Shown here: in pieces, positions 53,580 through 62,580 of the stretch
Layout of the letters: the number at the start of each line of letters is the position of its first letter
Position numbering within the stretch: the stretch's first letter is position 1
Assembly (NCBI RefSeq): GCF_000504285.1
Contig: NZ_KI632511.1
Location: 9,158,154-9,222,153 of the forward strand
Length of the DNA stretch: 64,000 nucleotides
Source of the DNA: Actinospica robiniae DSM 44927
GTDB lineage: Bacteria > Actinomycetota > Actinomycetes > Streptomycetales > Catenulisporaceae
Direction: 5' to 3'
Position numbers and translations under genes: made by a program
Notes under the pieces: generated by a model
Database searches by the model: none
Told to the model about the DNA's origin: nothing
What the model saw: the letters and a program-made list of their open reading frames with translations, nothing else

Positions 53580-54020
53580 CCCCGCCTACGTGCTTGCTTC
53601 GCTGCGCACTACAGCGGCGCTACACCGCGCGTACGGCTCCCCTGCGCCTATTTCGGGGCACGGCCCCGAGCCCCACGCCGGGGACACCCCGGACCCCGCG
53701 CATGAGTCATGCAGGGGTCAGGACTCTTCGGCGGCGGGGGCGGGGACCGGAGGTGGGTCGACGACGGCTCCACCGACCTGACGGTCGTCGGAGCAAGGCG
53801 CTACGCGACCCTCGCAAGCTCGGGAGCCCAACCCCACGCGCAGCTAAGAGGATGTCAGGTGGGCTCAGGCTCCTGGCGTTAGCCTCTGCTATTCAACGCT
53901 TGCTGCGGAAGCCCGAACCTAGAAGCAACGGCGTTGCAGAATCCTTCCGCATCGTGGGCTTTCCCCTCGAGGCTGGGCCACGGGATGGGTCTCGGGCCGA
54001 GCGCAGCTCGCACTGGACCT
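53580..54020. other. Non-coding region after the methyltransferase
   Basis: No gene is supported. A 13-base odd palindrome GCATGAGTCATGC lies at 53700-53712. The sequence reads like degraded or repeat-derived DNA leading into the inverted repeat that follows. Confidence 0.5.
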
Positions 54021-54190
54021 CAGGGGGTGTGCTCTCTCCTCGGTCGGGCAGGCGAAGCCCGATCAGGGTTCTGTCGGGAGGTCAAGCGGCGCGGTGTATG
54101 ATTCACCATCAGCGGAAGCCGCCGCCGCTTGACCTCTCGGCAGGTTCCTGATTGCCTCTGGTGCCCGGCCGAGGAGAGAGCACGCCCCCG
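54021..54190. repeat. Long imperfect inverted repeat
   Basis: Arms of about 68 bases (54021-54090 and 54124-54190) pair imperfectly around a 33-base centre. The outer parts contain GTGCTCTCTCCTCGG and its complement (54028-54042 with 54169-54183), and the inner parts 13 perfect bases (54078-54090 with 54124-54136). The right arm merges with the start of dispersed repeat copy B. It could be a terminal structure of a small mobile element, or a large RNA hairpin. Confidence 0.75.
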
Positions 54191-54424
54191 CTACCTCACC
54201 ATTCCGAACCTCAGCCCGCCCCGCCAACGGCAGCAACCGCGCAGCTCCGGCATCTCTCTCCGAGGGAAGGGCCTGCGCCGGAGGCGAGATCTTGAACCTC
54301 AGCCCGCCCAGTCAACGCAACGGGTGGGCAGGGTGGGCAAGCGAAATGTGGGCGACGCGAAGCGGCCGCCCCCACCCGACAGGCCAACTGCACTCCGCCA
54401 GCACTCAGCCGATCATGAATCGGT
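54167..54424. repeat. Dispersed non-coding repeat, copy B
   Basis: This is the same-orientation counterpart of 1-268, sharing long identical blocks as listed for copy A. Together with the inverted repeat on its left it forms a unit of about 400 bp. No codon bias is seen. Confidence 0.75.
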
Positions 54425-54750
54425 GTGAGAGATATTGGACGGGTAAGTCCTATAAGAACTCTTTCGTGCGTTATCTCCGTTCCAGCGCTTTTGTCGGCAT
54501 AGGTGGCTATGCTCGAAAAGCAGGGTCGAACGCAGGTCGGGAGGGAGCAGGGAAAATCGGGGGGTTGACGAAGTCAAGAGACTGTTGTGGGGGAGGGGCG
54601 TGCTGCCTGTGCGGGTGCCGGGATGAGCTCTGCTGTTGCCGCCGCGTTGACGCAGGTCCGTGCGGAGCTGCGCGCGGGGTCCGGGTGTCCCCGGCGTGGG
54701 GTCTGGGGCCGGGCCCCGGGAGGCGAACTGGGTGCCGTGCCGATCGACGT
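54425..54750. other. Region between repeat and gatD, no supported gene
   Basis: The first 80 bases are A+T-richer than the rest of the window, and the remainder is very G-rich. A 49-codon plus-strand frame from about 54623 (MSSAVAAALTQVRAELRAG) has a helical look, but I cannot support it as a gene. Confidence 0.4.
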
Positions 54751-54785
54751 CGGCCCGCCCCCTAGCGGAGCGTAGGGGCGGGCCG
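54751..54785 (-). terminator. Hairpin terminator of the murT-gatD operon
   Basis: Arms 54751-54764 and 54773-54785 form a 13-bp stem with one bulged C and an 8-nt loop, 16 bp past the gatD stop. Confidence 0.75.
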
Positions 54786-54800
54786 GGAGGTCAAGCGCGC

Positions 54801-55535
54801 CTAGGCAAGTCTCTCGGCTCGGAGACGGTTGGGCCAGGTGTCGTCGGTGGGGGTGGCCTTCGGGTCGCCGTCGACCCAGCCGAGGATCAGGTCGGCGAGG
54901 GCGGGGTTGCGGGCGAGGACGGGGCCGTGCAGGTAGGTGCCGACGATGCGGCCCTGGTGGGCGCCGTCCGCGCCGGAGCCGGCGCCGTTGCCGTTGCCGG
55001 CGCTGACGCGGGAGAGCGGGCGGGCGGCCGGGCCGACCTCGGTCGTGCCCATGTGGTTCTCGAAGCCGGTCATCCGCGGCAGCGGGCGGCCGCCGACGTT
55101 CAGCGACTCGTCCACGTCGCCGACCACCTCGCCGACGCAGCGCACGGTGCCGCGCTTGGAGGTCACGTCCAGCAGGCCGAGGCCGGGCAGCGTGCCCTGC
55201 TCGTCGTCGTAGAAGGAGTGGCCGAACAGCTGGAAGCCGGCGCACACGGCCAGTGCCGCCGCGCCCGCCTCCAGGCCGCGGGCCAGGCCGTCGTCCTTGC
55301 GCAACCGCTCGGCCGCGAGCCGCTGCGGCCGGTCCTCGCCGCCGCCGATCAGGTACACGTCGGCCTGCGCCGGGATCGGCTGGTCGCTGCGCACGTCCAC
55401 CCGCTCCACCGTGTGGCCGCGCAGCCGCGCCCGGTACGCCATGATCAGCGCATTGCCCTGATCCCCGTAGGTGGAGAGCAGGTCGGGGTAGATCCAGACC
55501 ACGCGCACCGCGCTCGGCCCAGCCATGTCAGCCAC
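54801..55535 (-). CDS. gatD: Lipid II isoglutaminyl synthase, glutaminase subunit GatD
   Basis: This 244-residue class I glutamine amidotransferase of the CobB/CobQ type supplies ammonia to MurT to amidate the D-Glu of lipid II. Motifs are YPDLLSTYGDQGNAL near residue 16, the nucleophile Cys in AVCAGFQLFGHS near 95, and the catalytic His in GTYLHGPVLARNP near 200. A short Gly/Asn-rich insertion (SAGNGNGAGSGADG) before the His motif is unusual. The GTG start overlaps the murT stop by 8 bases; ATG 55526 is an alternative. Confidence 0.95.
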   Translation of the reverse strand: MADMAGPSAVRVVWIYPDLLSTYGDQGNALIMAYRARLRGHTVERVDVRSDQPIPAQADVYLIGGGEDRPQRLAAERLRKDDGLARGLEAGAAALAVCAGFQLFGHSFYDDEQGTLPGLGLLDVTSKRGTVRCVGEVVGDVDESLNVGGRPLPRMTGFENHMGTTEVGPAARPLSRVSAGNGNGAGSGADGAHQGRIVGTYLHGPVLARNPALADLILGWVDGDPKATPTDDTWPNRLRAERLA

Positions 55536-56790
55536 CGACTTTCTGTCGCAGTTGCTGGAACGCGGTGTAGTTCGCGATGACCTCGATCTCGCCCGCGGGC
55601 GCGGCGTCCACCGCAGCCTCCACGGTGTCGAAGACCTCGAACTCCACTCCGGCGACCTGCAGCCGCACGGCCAGGTCGAGCCGGCGCTGGCCGATCACCA
55701 GCACCTTGTGCCCGGCCAGCCGGGTGTAGTCCACGTCCCACAGCCACGAGGTGTCCGTGCCGTCGGCCGACAGGGCGTTGACGGACAGCAGCACCGGTAC
55801 CGGCGCCTGGCCGTCCGGCCGGGTCAGCGGGGCGACCAGGTCGAAGGTCTCCAGCCAGCCCGCCGGGTTCTTCGCCAGCAGCAGACGCAGGGTCCTGCCA
55901 CGGTACGACACCGTGTCGTACCGGCCGGCCACGGCCGTGACGTGCTCCATCCGCCCTATCGCGACGCCCGGCTCGACTCCGAACACCGCGGCCACCGCGG
56001 CCGCGCTGACCGCGTTGGCCCGGTTCGCCCGGCCGGGCAGCCGCAGCCCGGTCAGCGCCACCCGCGTGTCGTCCGGAGCCACCAGCTCCGTGCCGTCGAG
56101 CGACCACTCCGGCTTCGGCCGGCGCAGGTCGCAGGAGCCGCAGCCCCAGTCGTCCTGCTCCAGGTGCAGCACGCCGCCGCACTGCGGGCAGGACCAGGCG
56201 TCGTCCTTCCAGCTCTGGCCCACCGCGACCCACACGACGCGCTCCACCCGGCCGGCCGCCCAGACCACCAGCGGGTCGTCCGCGTTCGCGATCACCGTGG
56301 CCGCCGTCCCGGCCAGCCCGTCCCGCCAGCGCTGCGCCAGCATCCGCGTCTCCGCGGCCCGGTCCAGCTGGTCCCGGGACAGGTTGAGCAGCGCGATCGC
56401 CGCCGGGGCGGTCTGCTCGGCCACCCCCGGCAGGTACTTCTCGTCCACCTCTATCACCGCGAACTGCGCGGTGCGGTCGCTCGCCATCGCCGCGGTGATC
56501 CCGGCCGGCATGTTCGCGCCCAGCGCGTTCGAGGCGACCTGGCCCTTGGCCCGCAGCGCCTCGGCCGCCAGCCGGGTCGTCGTGGTCTTGCCGTTGGTCG
56601 CCGAGATCAGCACACACGAGCGTCCGGCCGTCAGCCGCCGCAGCAGCTCGGGGTCGAGCCTGAGCGCCACCCGCCCGCCGACCACCGCGCCCGAGCCGCG
56701 GCCCGCCGCGCGCGAGACCGCCCCGGTCAACTTTCCGGCCGCGACCGCGACCCGCGCGCGCGGGGGCAGCTGCGCCTCCGTCATCGTCAC
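55528..56790 (-). CDS. murT: Lipid II isoglutaminyl synthase, ligase subunit MurT
   Basis: This 420-residue Mur-ligase-like protein activates the glutamate carboxylate of lipid II with ATP and amidates it with GatD-derived ammonia. The ATP-binding SATNGKTTTTRL is near residue 64, and VIEVDEKYLPG and NLSRDQLDR follow. A Cys4 zinc ribbon characteristic of MurT (CPQCGG and CGSCDLRRP) is present near 205-225, with the C-terminal DUF1727 domain after it (LWDVDYTRLAG). The overlap with gatD ensures coupled translation. Confidence 0.95.
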   Translation of the reverse strand: MTMTEAQLPPRARVAVAAGKLTGAVSRAAGRGSGAVVGGRVALRLDPELLRRLTAGRSCVLISATNGKTTTTRLAAEALRAKGQVASNALGANMPAGITAAMASDRTAQFAVIEVDEKYLPGVAEQTAPAAIALLNLSRDQLDRAAETRMLAQRWRDGLAGTAATVIANADDPLVVWAAGRVERVVWVAVGQSWKDDAWSCPQCGGVLHLEQDDWGCGSCDLRRPKPEWSLDGTELVAPDDTRVALTGLRLPGRANRANAVSAAAVAAVFGVEPGVAIGRMEHVTAVAGRYDTVSYRGRTLRLLLAKNPAGWLETFDLVAPLTRPDGQAPVPVLLSVNALSADGTDTSWLWDVDYTRLAGHKVLVIGQRRLDLAVRLQVAGVEFEVFDTVEAAVDAAPAGEIEVIANYTAFQQLRQKVGG

Positions 56791-56917
56791 CTGTCCATCA
56801 CACCGTTCGCTGTCAGGGCCCGGCCTAGCCCGGTCCCGGGGGCTGCGTGCACGCCGTCACATTATCGAAGATCCAACGACGCGCGGACCCGCAGCGCACT
56901 GCGCCGGGCGCTCCGGC

Positions 56918-57694
56918 TCAGAACAGCGCGAGATCGGCGCAACCGCGGGCCGTGCGGCGCCGCTCGGCCGCGGACTCCTCCGGCACCTCGATCTCCACCG
57001 GCTCGTTCAGGTCGAACAGGTCCACCACGACGCTGTGGTCGTCCATCGGGTTGTCCGCCGGAGTCCAGTGCGGCAGCTCGAGGCGCAGCCGCTCGATCCG
57101 GGTCCCGGACGGCTCGTCCTCCTCCTCGTCCCAGGAGCTCGGGTCCACCAGCCCGGTGACCTGCAGCACGATCGCGCCGTGGTCGCGCAGCTGCCGGGCC
57201 AGCCGGGCCACCCGCCCGTCCGGGTCGGTGGTCTTGGGCTTGAGCGAGACCGTCACCGGCACCAGCTTCTTGTCCCCGACCTCCTCCGGCCGCCCGGTGG
57301 TCACGCTGCCCGCCGCGCGCACCGCCGCCGCGATCACCTCCGGTATCGCGTAGGCGTGGATGCCGCAGGCGTCCGTCTCCGAGGCGTACTCCCAGCTCGG
57401 CTCGGCGTCCTCGGCGTCCTCCTCCGAGACGGCGGCGCGGAAGGCGGTCGAGCCGCGGCGCAGATACTCGTAGGTGGCCCGGCCGCGGATCACGGTGGCC
57501 CGGGATTCGCGCGCGGAGAAGTCCACCGTGCCCTCGGCCATCATCGAGCCGTTCGCGTGCCGGCACTTCCAGGTGGCCGAGGTCGAGGCCGTGGCCAGCG
57601 TCTCCCAGGCCGCGGCGAGCTGCTCTGCGGTCACGGGGGCGGAGTTCGTCGAAGTCTCGGACCGTCGTCCGGGCAGCAGCCGTTTCAGCACCAT
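56918..57694 (-). CDS. Hypothetical protein divergent from the Ski2-like helicase
   Basis: This 258-residue acidic cytoplasmic protein has no recognised domain. It begins MVLKRLLPGRRSETS and includes TWKCRHANGSMMAEGTVDFS and VVVDLFDLNEPVEIEVPEE. The start at 57694 is 8 bases past TAGCCT (57703-57708, minus strand), so it is leaderless; the long open frame reaching 60217 is the antisense shadow of the helicase. It shares a 57-bp promoter region with that helicase, which is weak evidence of a linked role. Confidence 0.75.
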   Translation of the reverse strand: MVLKRLLPGRRSETSTNSAPVTAEQLAAAWETLATASTSATWKCRHANGSMMAEGTVDFSARESRATVIRGRATYEYLRRGSTAFRAAVSEEDAEDAEPSWEYASETDACGIHAYAIPEVIAAAVRAAGSVTTGRPEEVGDKKLVPVTVSLKPKTTDPDGRVARLARQLRDHGAIVLQVTGLVDPSSWDEEEDEPSGTRIERLRLELPHWTPADNPMDDHSVVVDLFDLNEPVEIEVPEESAAERRRTARGCADLALF

Positions 57695-57751
57695 GGGCGC
57701 AAAGGCTACCGTTCCCACCTTGGCGTACGGAAGACGAGGACCTGAGATGAT

Positions 57752-60304
57752 GTGGGGGTGAACCTCTTCGACCATCTGCCGGACATCACCGACCCGGACT
57801 CCCTGTACGCGGCGTTCGAGGCCTGGGTGGCCGGCCGGGGCATCGCCCTGTACCCGGCGCAGCAAGAGGCCCTGATCGAGCTGGTCGCCGGGGACAACGT
57901 GATCCTGGCCACCCCGACCGGGTCGGGCAAGTCCCTGGTCGCGGCCGGCGGGGTGTTCGCCGCCTTCGCCCGCGGCGAGCGCGCCTTCTACACCGCCCCG
58001 ATCAAGGCGCTGGTCTCGGAGAAGTTCTTCGACCTGTGCGAGGCCTTCGGCTCCGCGCACGTGGGCATGATGACCGGCGACGCGTCGGTCAACCCGGGCG
58101 CGCCGATCATCTGCTGCACCGCCGAGGTGCTGGCCAACATCGCCCTGCGCGACGGCGCCGAGGCCGAGGCCGGCCTGGTGGTGATGGACGAGTTCCACTT
58201 CTACGCCGACCCGGACCGCGGCTGGGCCTGGCAGATCCCGCTGCTGGAGCTGCCGCAGACCCAGTTCCTGCTGATGTCGGCCACCCTCGGCGAGGTCGAG
58301 CGGTTCGAGGCCGACCTCAAGCGGCGCACCGGGCGCGAGACCGTCACGGTGCGCTCGGCCGAGCGCCCGGTCCCGCTGTCCTACTCGTACCGGATGACCC
58401 CGCTGCACGAGACGGTGCAGGAGCTGCTCGAGGGCGGCCAGGCGCCGGTCTACATCGTGCACTTCACCCAGGCCGCGGCGGTGGAGCGGGCCCAGTCGCT
58501 GATGAGCCTGAACGTGTGCTCGCGGGCGGAGAAGGACGCCATCGCCGAACTGCTCGGCGGCTTCCGGTTCACCACCCGCTTCGGCCGCACGCTCTCCCGG
58601 TTCATCCGGCACGGCATCGGCGTGCACCACGCGGGCATGCTGCCGAAGTACCGGCGGCTGGTCGAGCGCCTCGCCCAGGCCGGCCTGCTCAAGGTCATCT
58701 GCGGCACCGACACCCTGGGCGTCGGGGTGAACGTGCCGATCCGCACGGTGCTGTTCACCGCCCTGTCCAAGTACGACGGCCGCCGCTCCCGGCTGCTGCG
58801 CGCCCGCGAGTTCCACCAGATCGCCGGCCGGGCCGGCCGGGCCGGGTTCGACGTCATCGGCTACGTCGCCGCGCAGGCCCCGGACCACGTGATCGAGAAC
58901 GAGCGGGCGCTGGCCAAGATCGGCGACGACCCGAAGCGGCGGCGCGGCTACACCCGGAAGAAGCCGCCGGAGGGCTTCGTCAACTGGAGCGAGCAGACCT
59001 TCGAGAAGCTGATCGAGGCCGAGCCCGAGCCGCTGGTCTCCCGCTTCCAGGTCACCCACGCGATGCTGCTGTCGATCATCGCGAGGCCCGGCAACGCGTT
59101 CGACGCGATGCGCAAGCTGCTGACGGACAACCACGAGCCGGCCGCGGCCCAGCGCCGGCACATCCACCGGGCCATCGCGATCTACCGGTCGCTGCTCGAC
59201 GCGGGCGTGGTCGAGCGGCTCGAGATCCCGGACGAGACGGGCCGCACGGTGCGCCTCACGGTGGACCTGCAGCAGGACTTCGCGCTCAACCAGGCGCTCT
59301 CGACGTTCGCGCTGGCCGCGTTCGACCTGCTCGACCCGGAGTCCCCGTCGTACGCGCTGGACCTGCTCTCGATCATCGAGTCGATCCTGGACGACCCGCG
59401 CCAGATCCTGATCGCGCAGGAGAAGAAGGCGCGCGGCGAGGCGATCGCGGAGATGAAGGCGTCCGGCATCGAGTACGAGGAGCGGATGGAGCGGGTCAGC
59501 GAGATCGGCCACCCCAAGCCGCTCGAGGAGCTGCTCGGCCACGCCTACGACACCTACCGCCGGGCCCACCCGTGGATCGGCGACCACCCGGTGAGCCCGA
59601 AGTCCGTGGTGCGCGAGATGTACGAGCAGGCGATGACCTTCTCGGACTACATCGCGGCCTACGACCTGGCCCGGGTCGAGGGCATCGTGCTGCGCTACCT
59701 CGCCGACGCGTACCGGACGCTGGACCACACCATCCCCGAGTCGATCAAGCGCGACGACCTGGTCGACCTGATCGAGTGGCTCGGCGAGACGGTGCGCCAG
59801 ATCGACTCCAGCCTGGTCGACGAGTGGGAGGCGCTGCGCAACCCGGAGGCCCACGCCGCCGCGCAGGCCGCCCTCGACGACACCCCGCCCCCCGTCACCG
59901 GCAACAAGCGCGCGTTCCGCGTCCTGGTGCGCAACGCCATGTTCCGCCGGATCGAGCTGGCCGCGCGGGACGACGTCGCGGGCCTGGTCGCCCTCGACGC
60001 CGAGGACGCGGAAGGCCTCGCGCACACCGATGACTGGGACGGCCCGTGGCTGTTCGAGGACTGGGACGAGGCGGTGGGCGACTACTTCGACGAGCACGAG
60101 GAGCTCGGCACCGGCCCGGACGCGCGCGGCCCGAAGCTGTTCCAGGTCGAGGAGGGCGCGCGGGTGTGGAAGGTGCGCCAGATCCTGGACGACCCGGCCG
60201 ACAACCACGACTGGCACCTGCGCGCCGAGGTCGACCTCGCGGCCTCCGACGCGGCCGGCCGCGCGGTGCTGCGGATCCTGGAGTTCGACCGCTTCGACGG
60301 CTGA
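57752..60304 (+). CDS. Ski2-like DEAD/DEAH-box helicase (DUF3516)
   Basis: This 850-residue superfamily 2 helicase shows TPTGSGKS (motif I, near residue 53), APIKALV (Ia), MDEFHF (II, DEFH variant), LMSATL (III), VHHAGMLPKYRRLVE, GTDTLGVGVNVP (V) and QIAGRAGRAG (VI). A C-terminal DUF3516 domain follows (about 400-850). Related actinobacterial proteins are thought to act in RNA or DNA metabolism, without a defined substrate. Two close GTG codons (57752, 57758) are possible starts. Confidence 0.92.
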   Translation: MGVNLFDHLPDITDPDSLYAAFEAWVAGRGIALYPAQQEALIELVAGDNVILATPTGSGKSLVAAGGVFAAFARGERAFYTAPIKALVSEKFFDLCEAFGSAHVGMMTGDASVNPGAPIICCTAEVLANIALRDGAEAEAGLVVMDEFHFYADPDRGWAWQIPLLELPQTQFLLMSATLGEVERFEADLKRRTGRETVTVRSAERPVPLSYSYRMTPLHETVQELLEGGQAPVYIVHFTQAAAVERAQSLMSLNVCSRAEKDAIAELLGGFRFTTRFGRTLSRFIRHGIGVHHAGMLPKYRRLVERLAQAGLLKVICGTDTLGVGVNVPIRTVLFTALSKYDGRRSRLLRAREFHQIAGRAGRAGFDVIGYVAAQAPDHVIENERALAKIGDDPKRRRGYTRKKPPEGFVNWSEQTFEKLIEAEPEPLVSRFQVTHAMLLSIIARPGNAFDAMRKLLTDNHEPAAAQRRHIHRAIAIYRSLLDAGVVERLEIPDETGRTVRLTVDLQQDFALNQALSTFALAAFDLLDPESPSYALDLLSIIESILDDPRQILIAQEKKARGEAIAEMKASGIEYEERMERVSEIGHPKPLEELLGHAYDTYRRAHPWIGDHPVSPKSVVREMYEQAMTFSDYIAAYDLARVEGIVLRYLADAYRTLDHTIPESIKRDDLVDLIEWLGETVRQIDSSLVDEWEALRNPEAHAAAQAALDDTPPPVTGNKRAFRVLVRNAMFRRIELAARDDVAGLVALDAEDAEGLAHTDDWDGPWLFEDWDEAVGDYFDEHEELGTGPDARGPKLFQVEEGARVWKVRQILDDPADNHDWHLRAEVDLAASDAAGRAVLRILEFDRFDG

Positions 60305-60323
60305 GCGCGGAGCCGGCGGCCCG

Positions 60324-60929
60324 TCAGAAGTCGCCGGTCTCCAAGGTCACCGGCGGATCGAGCGGCAGGGTGACGGGCTTGCCGAAGGGGATCTCGTGCC
60401 GGGTCAGGTAATGGTCGACCTCGGGTTCGGTGAATACGATGCAAGTGCGCCGCTTCCGGTCGACGAGCAGATAGATCGGCGTGCCCGACCTGGCGTAACC
60501 GTCTGCCTTGGCATAGTCGCGGCGCTCCTGATCCGGGGAGGTGACCTCGACCGCGAGGAGGCAGCCCTCGCCGGCGAATACCCACTCGGCCTCAGCGTCG
60601 ACGAGTTCCTCGGGCCAGACCGCCAGGTCGGGAATGTAGCGGTCGATCTCGGGTTCCTCGAGCGTGATGTTCTCGAAAGCCCCGATCTCCGCAGGCGTGT
60701 CCTTCTCGACTGCCTGCCTGATGCGGCGGACGAGCACCGCGTGCCGTCCCATCGGCGTCGCGGCCACTTCGATCTTCCCCTCGATGATCTCGATCCGGTA
60801 GCCCTCCGGTGGATCGAGCTGATCGTGCAGCGCGCGCACCACCGCAGCACGCCCGCGGCGGTGATCGTCCGAGGGCCCGTGCCCTTCGTCGTCTTCGGAC
60901 GTCGGCCGTTCCATCGTCATGACCGCCAT
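60324..60929 (-). CDS. Uma2-family (DUF820) putative restriction-like endonuclease
   Basis: This 201-residue protein has RIEIIEGKIEV, RYIPDLAV, LAVEVTSPDQERRDYAKADGYA, and GTPIYLLVDRKRRTCIVF. That is the Uma2 fold pattern, a PD-(D/E)XK nuclease relative with the Asp and Glu in place. AGGAGG precedes the ATG at 60929 at ideal distance. The family is very common in actinobacteria and cyanobacteria, and its biological role is unsettled. It converges with the helicase gene. Confidence 0.88.
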   Translation of the reverse strand: MAVMTMERPTSEDDEGHGPSDDHRRGRAAVVRALHDQLDPPEGYRIEIIEGKIEVAATPMGRHAVLVRRIRQAVEKDTPAEIGAFENITLEEPEIDRYIPDLAVWPEELVDAEAEWVFAGEGCLLAVEVTSPDQERRDYAKADGYARSGTPIYLLVDRKRRTCIVFTEPEVDHYLTRHEIPFGKPVTLPLDPPVTLETGDF

Positions 60930-61125
60930 CGTCCCACCTCCTGTTCATGCCGAAAAGTCCGTCAGGTCCGTTCGGGCCCGCCGGGTTCAGCATGCGCGAC
61001 AAAGCATCAGATCGGAACAGGTTTCGAACATATTCACGCGCTAGAGTGAGTATCTGGTGCCTGATTCTTCCCACCACGGGCGTCGAAGCCGGGCCGGGAG
61101 CCCGCCGATGGTCCAGACTGGAAGC

Positions 61126-61581
61126 ATGCTCGTGACCAACCACGTCCTGTCCGGCGCGGCGCTCGGCGCGGCGGTGCGCTCGCCCTGGCTCGCCTTCCCG
61201 CTGGGCTTCGCCTCGCACCTCGTGCTCGACGCGGTGCCGCACTGGGGGCGGTTCGAGAACCCGGACCGCTTCATGCGGGTGGCGGTGGCGGACGGGCTGA
61301 CGGGGCTGGCGGCGATGGGCGCGGCGGCGGTGGCGGCGGGGCCGGGGCAGCGGGCGGGGGTGGTGGCCGGGATGGCGGGGGCGGCGCTGCCGGACCTCAA
61401 CAAGCCCGCTCTGGTCTTCTTCGGGCGCTCGCCCTTCCCGGCGAGGTTCGATGACTTCCACGGGCGCATCCAGGACGAGGCGCCGACCCGCTTCCGCACG
61501 CACGAGGTGCCCGCGGCGGCCGCGTTCGTCGGCGCGTTCGCCGCGTTGTGCCTGCTCGGCGCGAGATCGCGGCGGCGCTGA
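61126..61581 (+). CDS. Small multi-pass membrane protein (YdjM/DUF457-like)
   Basis: This 151-residue protein begins MLVTNHVLSGAALGAAV, followed by FPLGFASHLVLDAVPHWG. This His/Asp arrangement is seen in the membrane-bound metal-dependent hydrolase YdjM group. About three membrane segments are visible (22-40, 60-85, 130-145). PDLNKPALVFFGRSPFP lies on a loop. The hydrolase link is tentative. Region 60930-61125 before it is the shared divergent promoter with the Uma2 gene and holds no gene. Confidence 0.7.
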   Translation: MLVTNHVLSGAALGAAVRSPWLAFPLGFASHLVLDAVPHWGRFENPDRFMRVAVADGLTGLAAMGAAAVAAGPGQRAGVVAGMAGAALPDLNKPALVFFGRSPFPARFDDFHGRIQDEAPTRFRTHEVPAAAAFVGAFAALCLLGARSRRR

Positions 61582-61600
61582 GGACAGCTCGTACCTCGAC

Positions 61601-61705
61601 GTGGTGTGGTTCCAGGACGACCTCTCAGCCGACATCCCCTCGTTCGTCACCGCGGCGGTCGCGGACCTCGACCGGGACGCGCCCGCCCGGGACGAGGCGA
61701 TCTGA
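61601..61705 (+). other. Possible micro-ORF or gene remnant
   Basis: After the membrane protein stop, a short frame encodes VVWFQDDLSADIPSFVTAAV and ends at 61705. The composition looks like the C-terminus of a real small protein, but only GTG codons and no ribosome site are available. Confidence 0.25.
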
Positions 61706-61823
61706 GCCTCGCGCGCACCCGCCCGTGACCCGGACGCAACGGGCCGGAAACCGGAACCCGTTTGACTGGGCCGTGCCCGGGCACGGACCGCTCGGCGGCG
61801 GGTCGAGCGGAGAGGACGTCAGG

Positions 61824-62462
61824 ATGCTGCTGCGACTGCGACTGTGGGTGGCGGACCGGCCGGGGGCGCTCGGGCAGGTCACCCGGGAACTCGGCGCCTG
61901 CGGGGCCGACATCGTGCAGGTCAGCGTGCTCAGCCGGGAGCAGGGGCGGGCGCTGGACGAGATCACCGTCTTCCTGCCGGAGGAGCACCGGCGCCCGGCG
62001 CTCGAGGCGGCGCTGCGCTCGCTGGCCGGGGTGAGCGTGGCGGGGGTGCGGCCCTCGGGCGAGGTGCCGGGCGCCTTTCCCGACCTCGACCTGCTCGGAC
62101 GCATCGCGGCCGACCCGCGTGCGGCCGTCACCCTGCTCGCCGACGCGCTCCCGCGCATCCTCGCCGCGGACTGGGCCCTGGTGCTCGGGGCCGAGCACGG
62201 CGCCGCCGTCGTGGCGCGCAGCTGGGGCGCCCCGGCGGACTTGGCCCTGCCTGACCTTCCGCCGCAGGCCAGCTCGCTCACCGTGGGCTCGGCGCACTAC
62301 GCTTCGGCTCCGGTCGGGCCGTCCGGGCTGCGGGTGCTGGTGTGCCGGGCCGGCGAGCCGAGCTTCCACCGGTTCGAGGTGCTGCGGCTGACCAGGCTGG
62401 CCGAGGTGACGGCGGCGGTGGCCGGCTCGCGGCTGCTGCCGAAGCCGGCCCGGACGCGCTGA
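61824..62462 (+). CDS. ACT-domain protein
   Basis: This 212-residue protein has an N-terminal ACT domain (LLRLRLWVADRPGALGQVTR and GADIVQVSVLSREQGRALDEI), which usually binds an amino acid. A second half (about 85-212, AVTLLADALPRILAADWALVL onward) resembles a degenerate GAF-like sensor. AGAGGA lies 7 bases before the ATG. It is probably a regulatory or sensor protein, and no partner is next to it. It ends 119 bp before the FMN riboswitch. Confidence 0.75.
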   Translation: MLLRLRLWVADRPGALGQVTRELGACGADIVQVSVLSREQGRALDEITVFLPEEHRRPALEAALRSLAGVSVAGVRPSGEVPGAFPDLDLLGRIAADPRAAVTLLADALPRILAADWALVLGAEHGAAVVARSWGAPADLALPDLPPQASSLTVGSAHYASAPVGPSGLRVLVCRAGEPSFHRFEVLRLTRLAEVTAAVAGSRLLPKPARTR

Positions 62463-62580
62463 GCGCCCGCGCCGCCGCCGCGCCCGGTGTGCGCCGGATC
62501 GCCGCGCTGTGAGGCGCATTACCCGCTCCGGGGGTGATCGGGAATGCGATTTCGTGGCACACTGTTAGCGAAGACGACAA

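Noticed and set aside
54292-54765. 157-codon frame after repeat copy B
   Set aside because: Atypical codon use, Cys-rich low-complexity product, and it runs through repeat sequence.
57695-60217. Extension of the hypothetical gene to 1099 residues
   Set aside because: It is antisense to the Ski2-like helicase, and a leaderless start at 57694 is evident.
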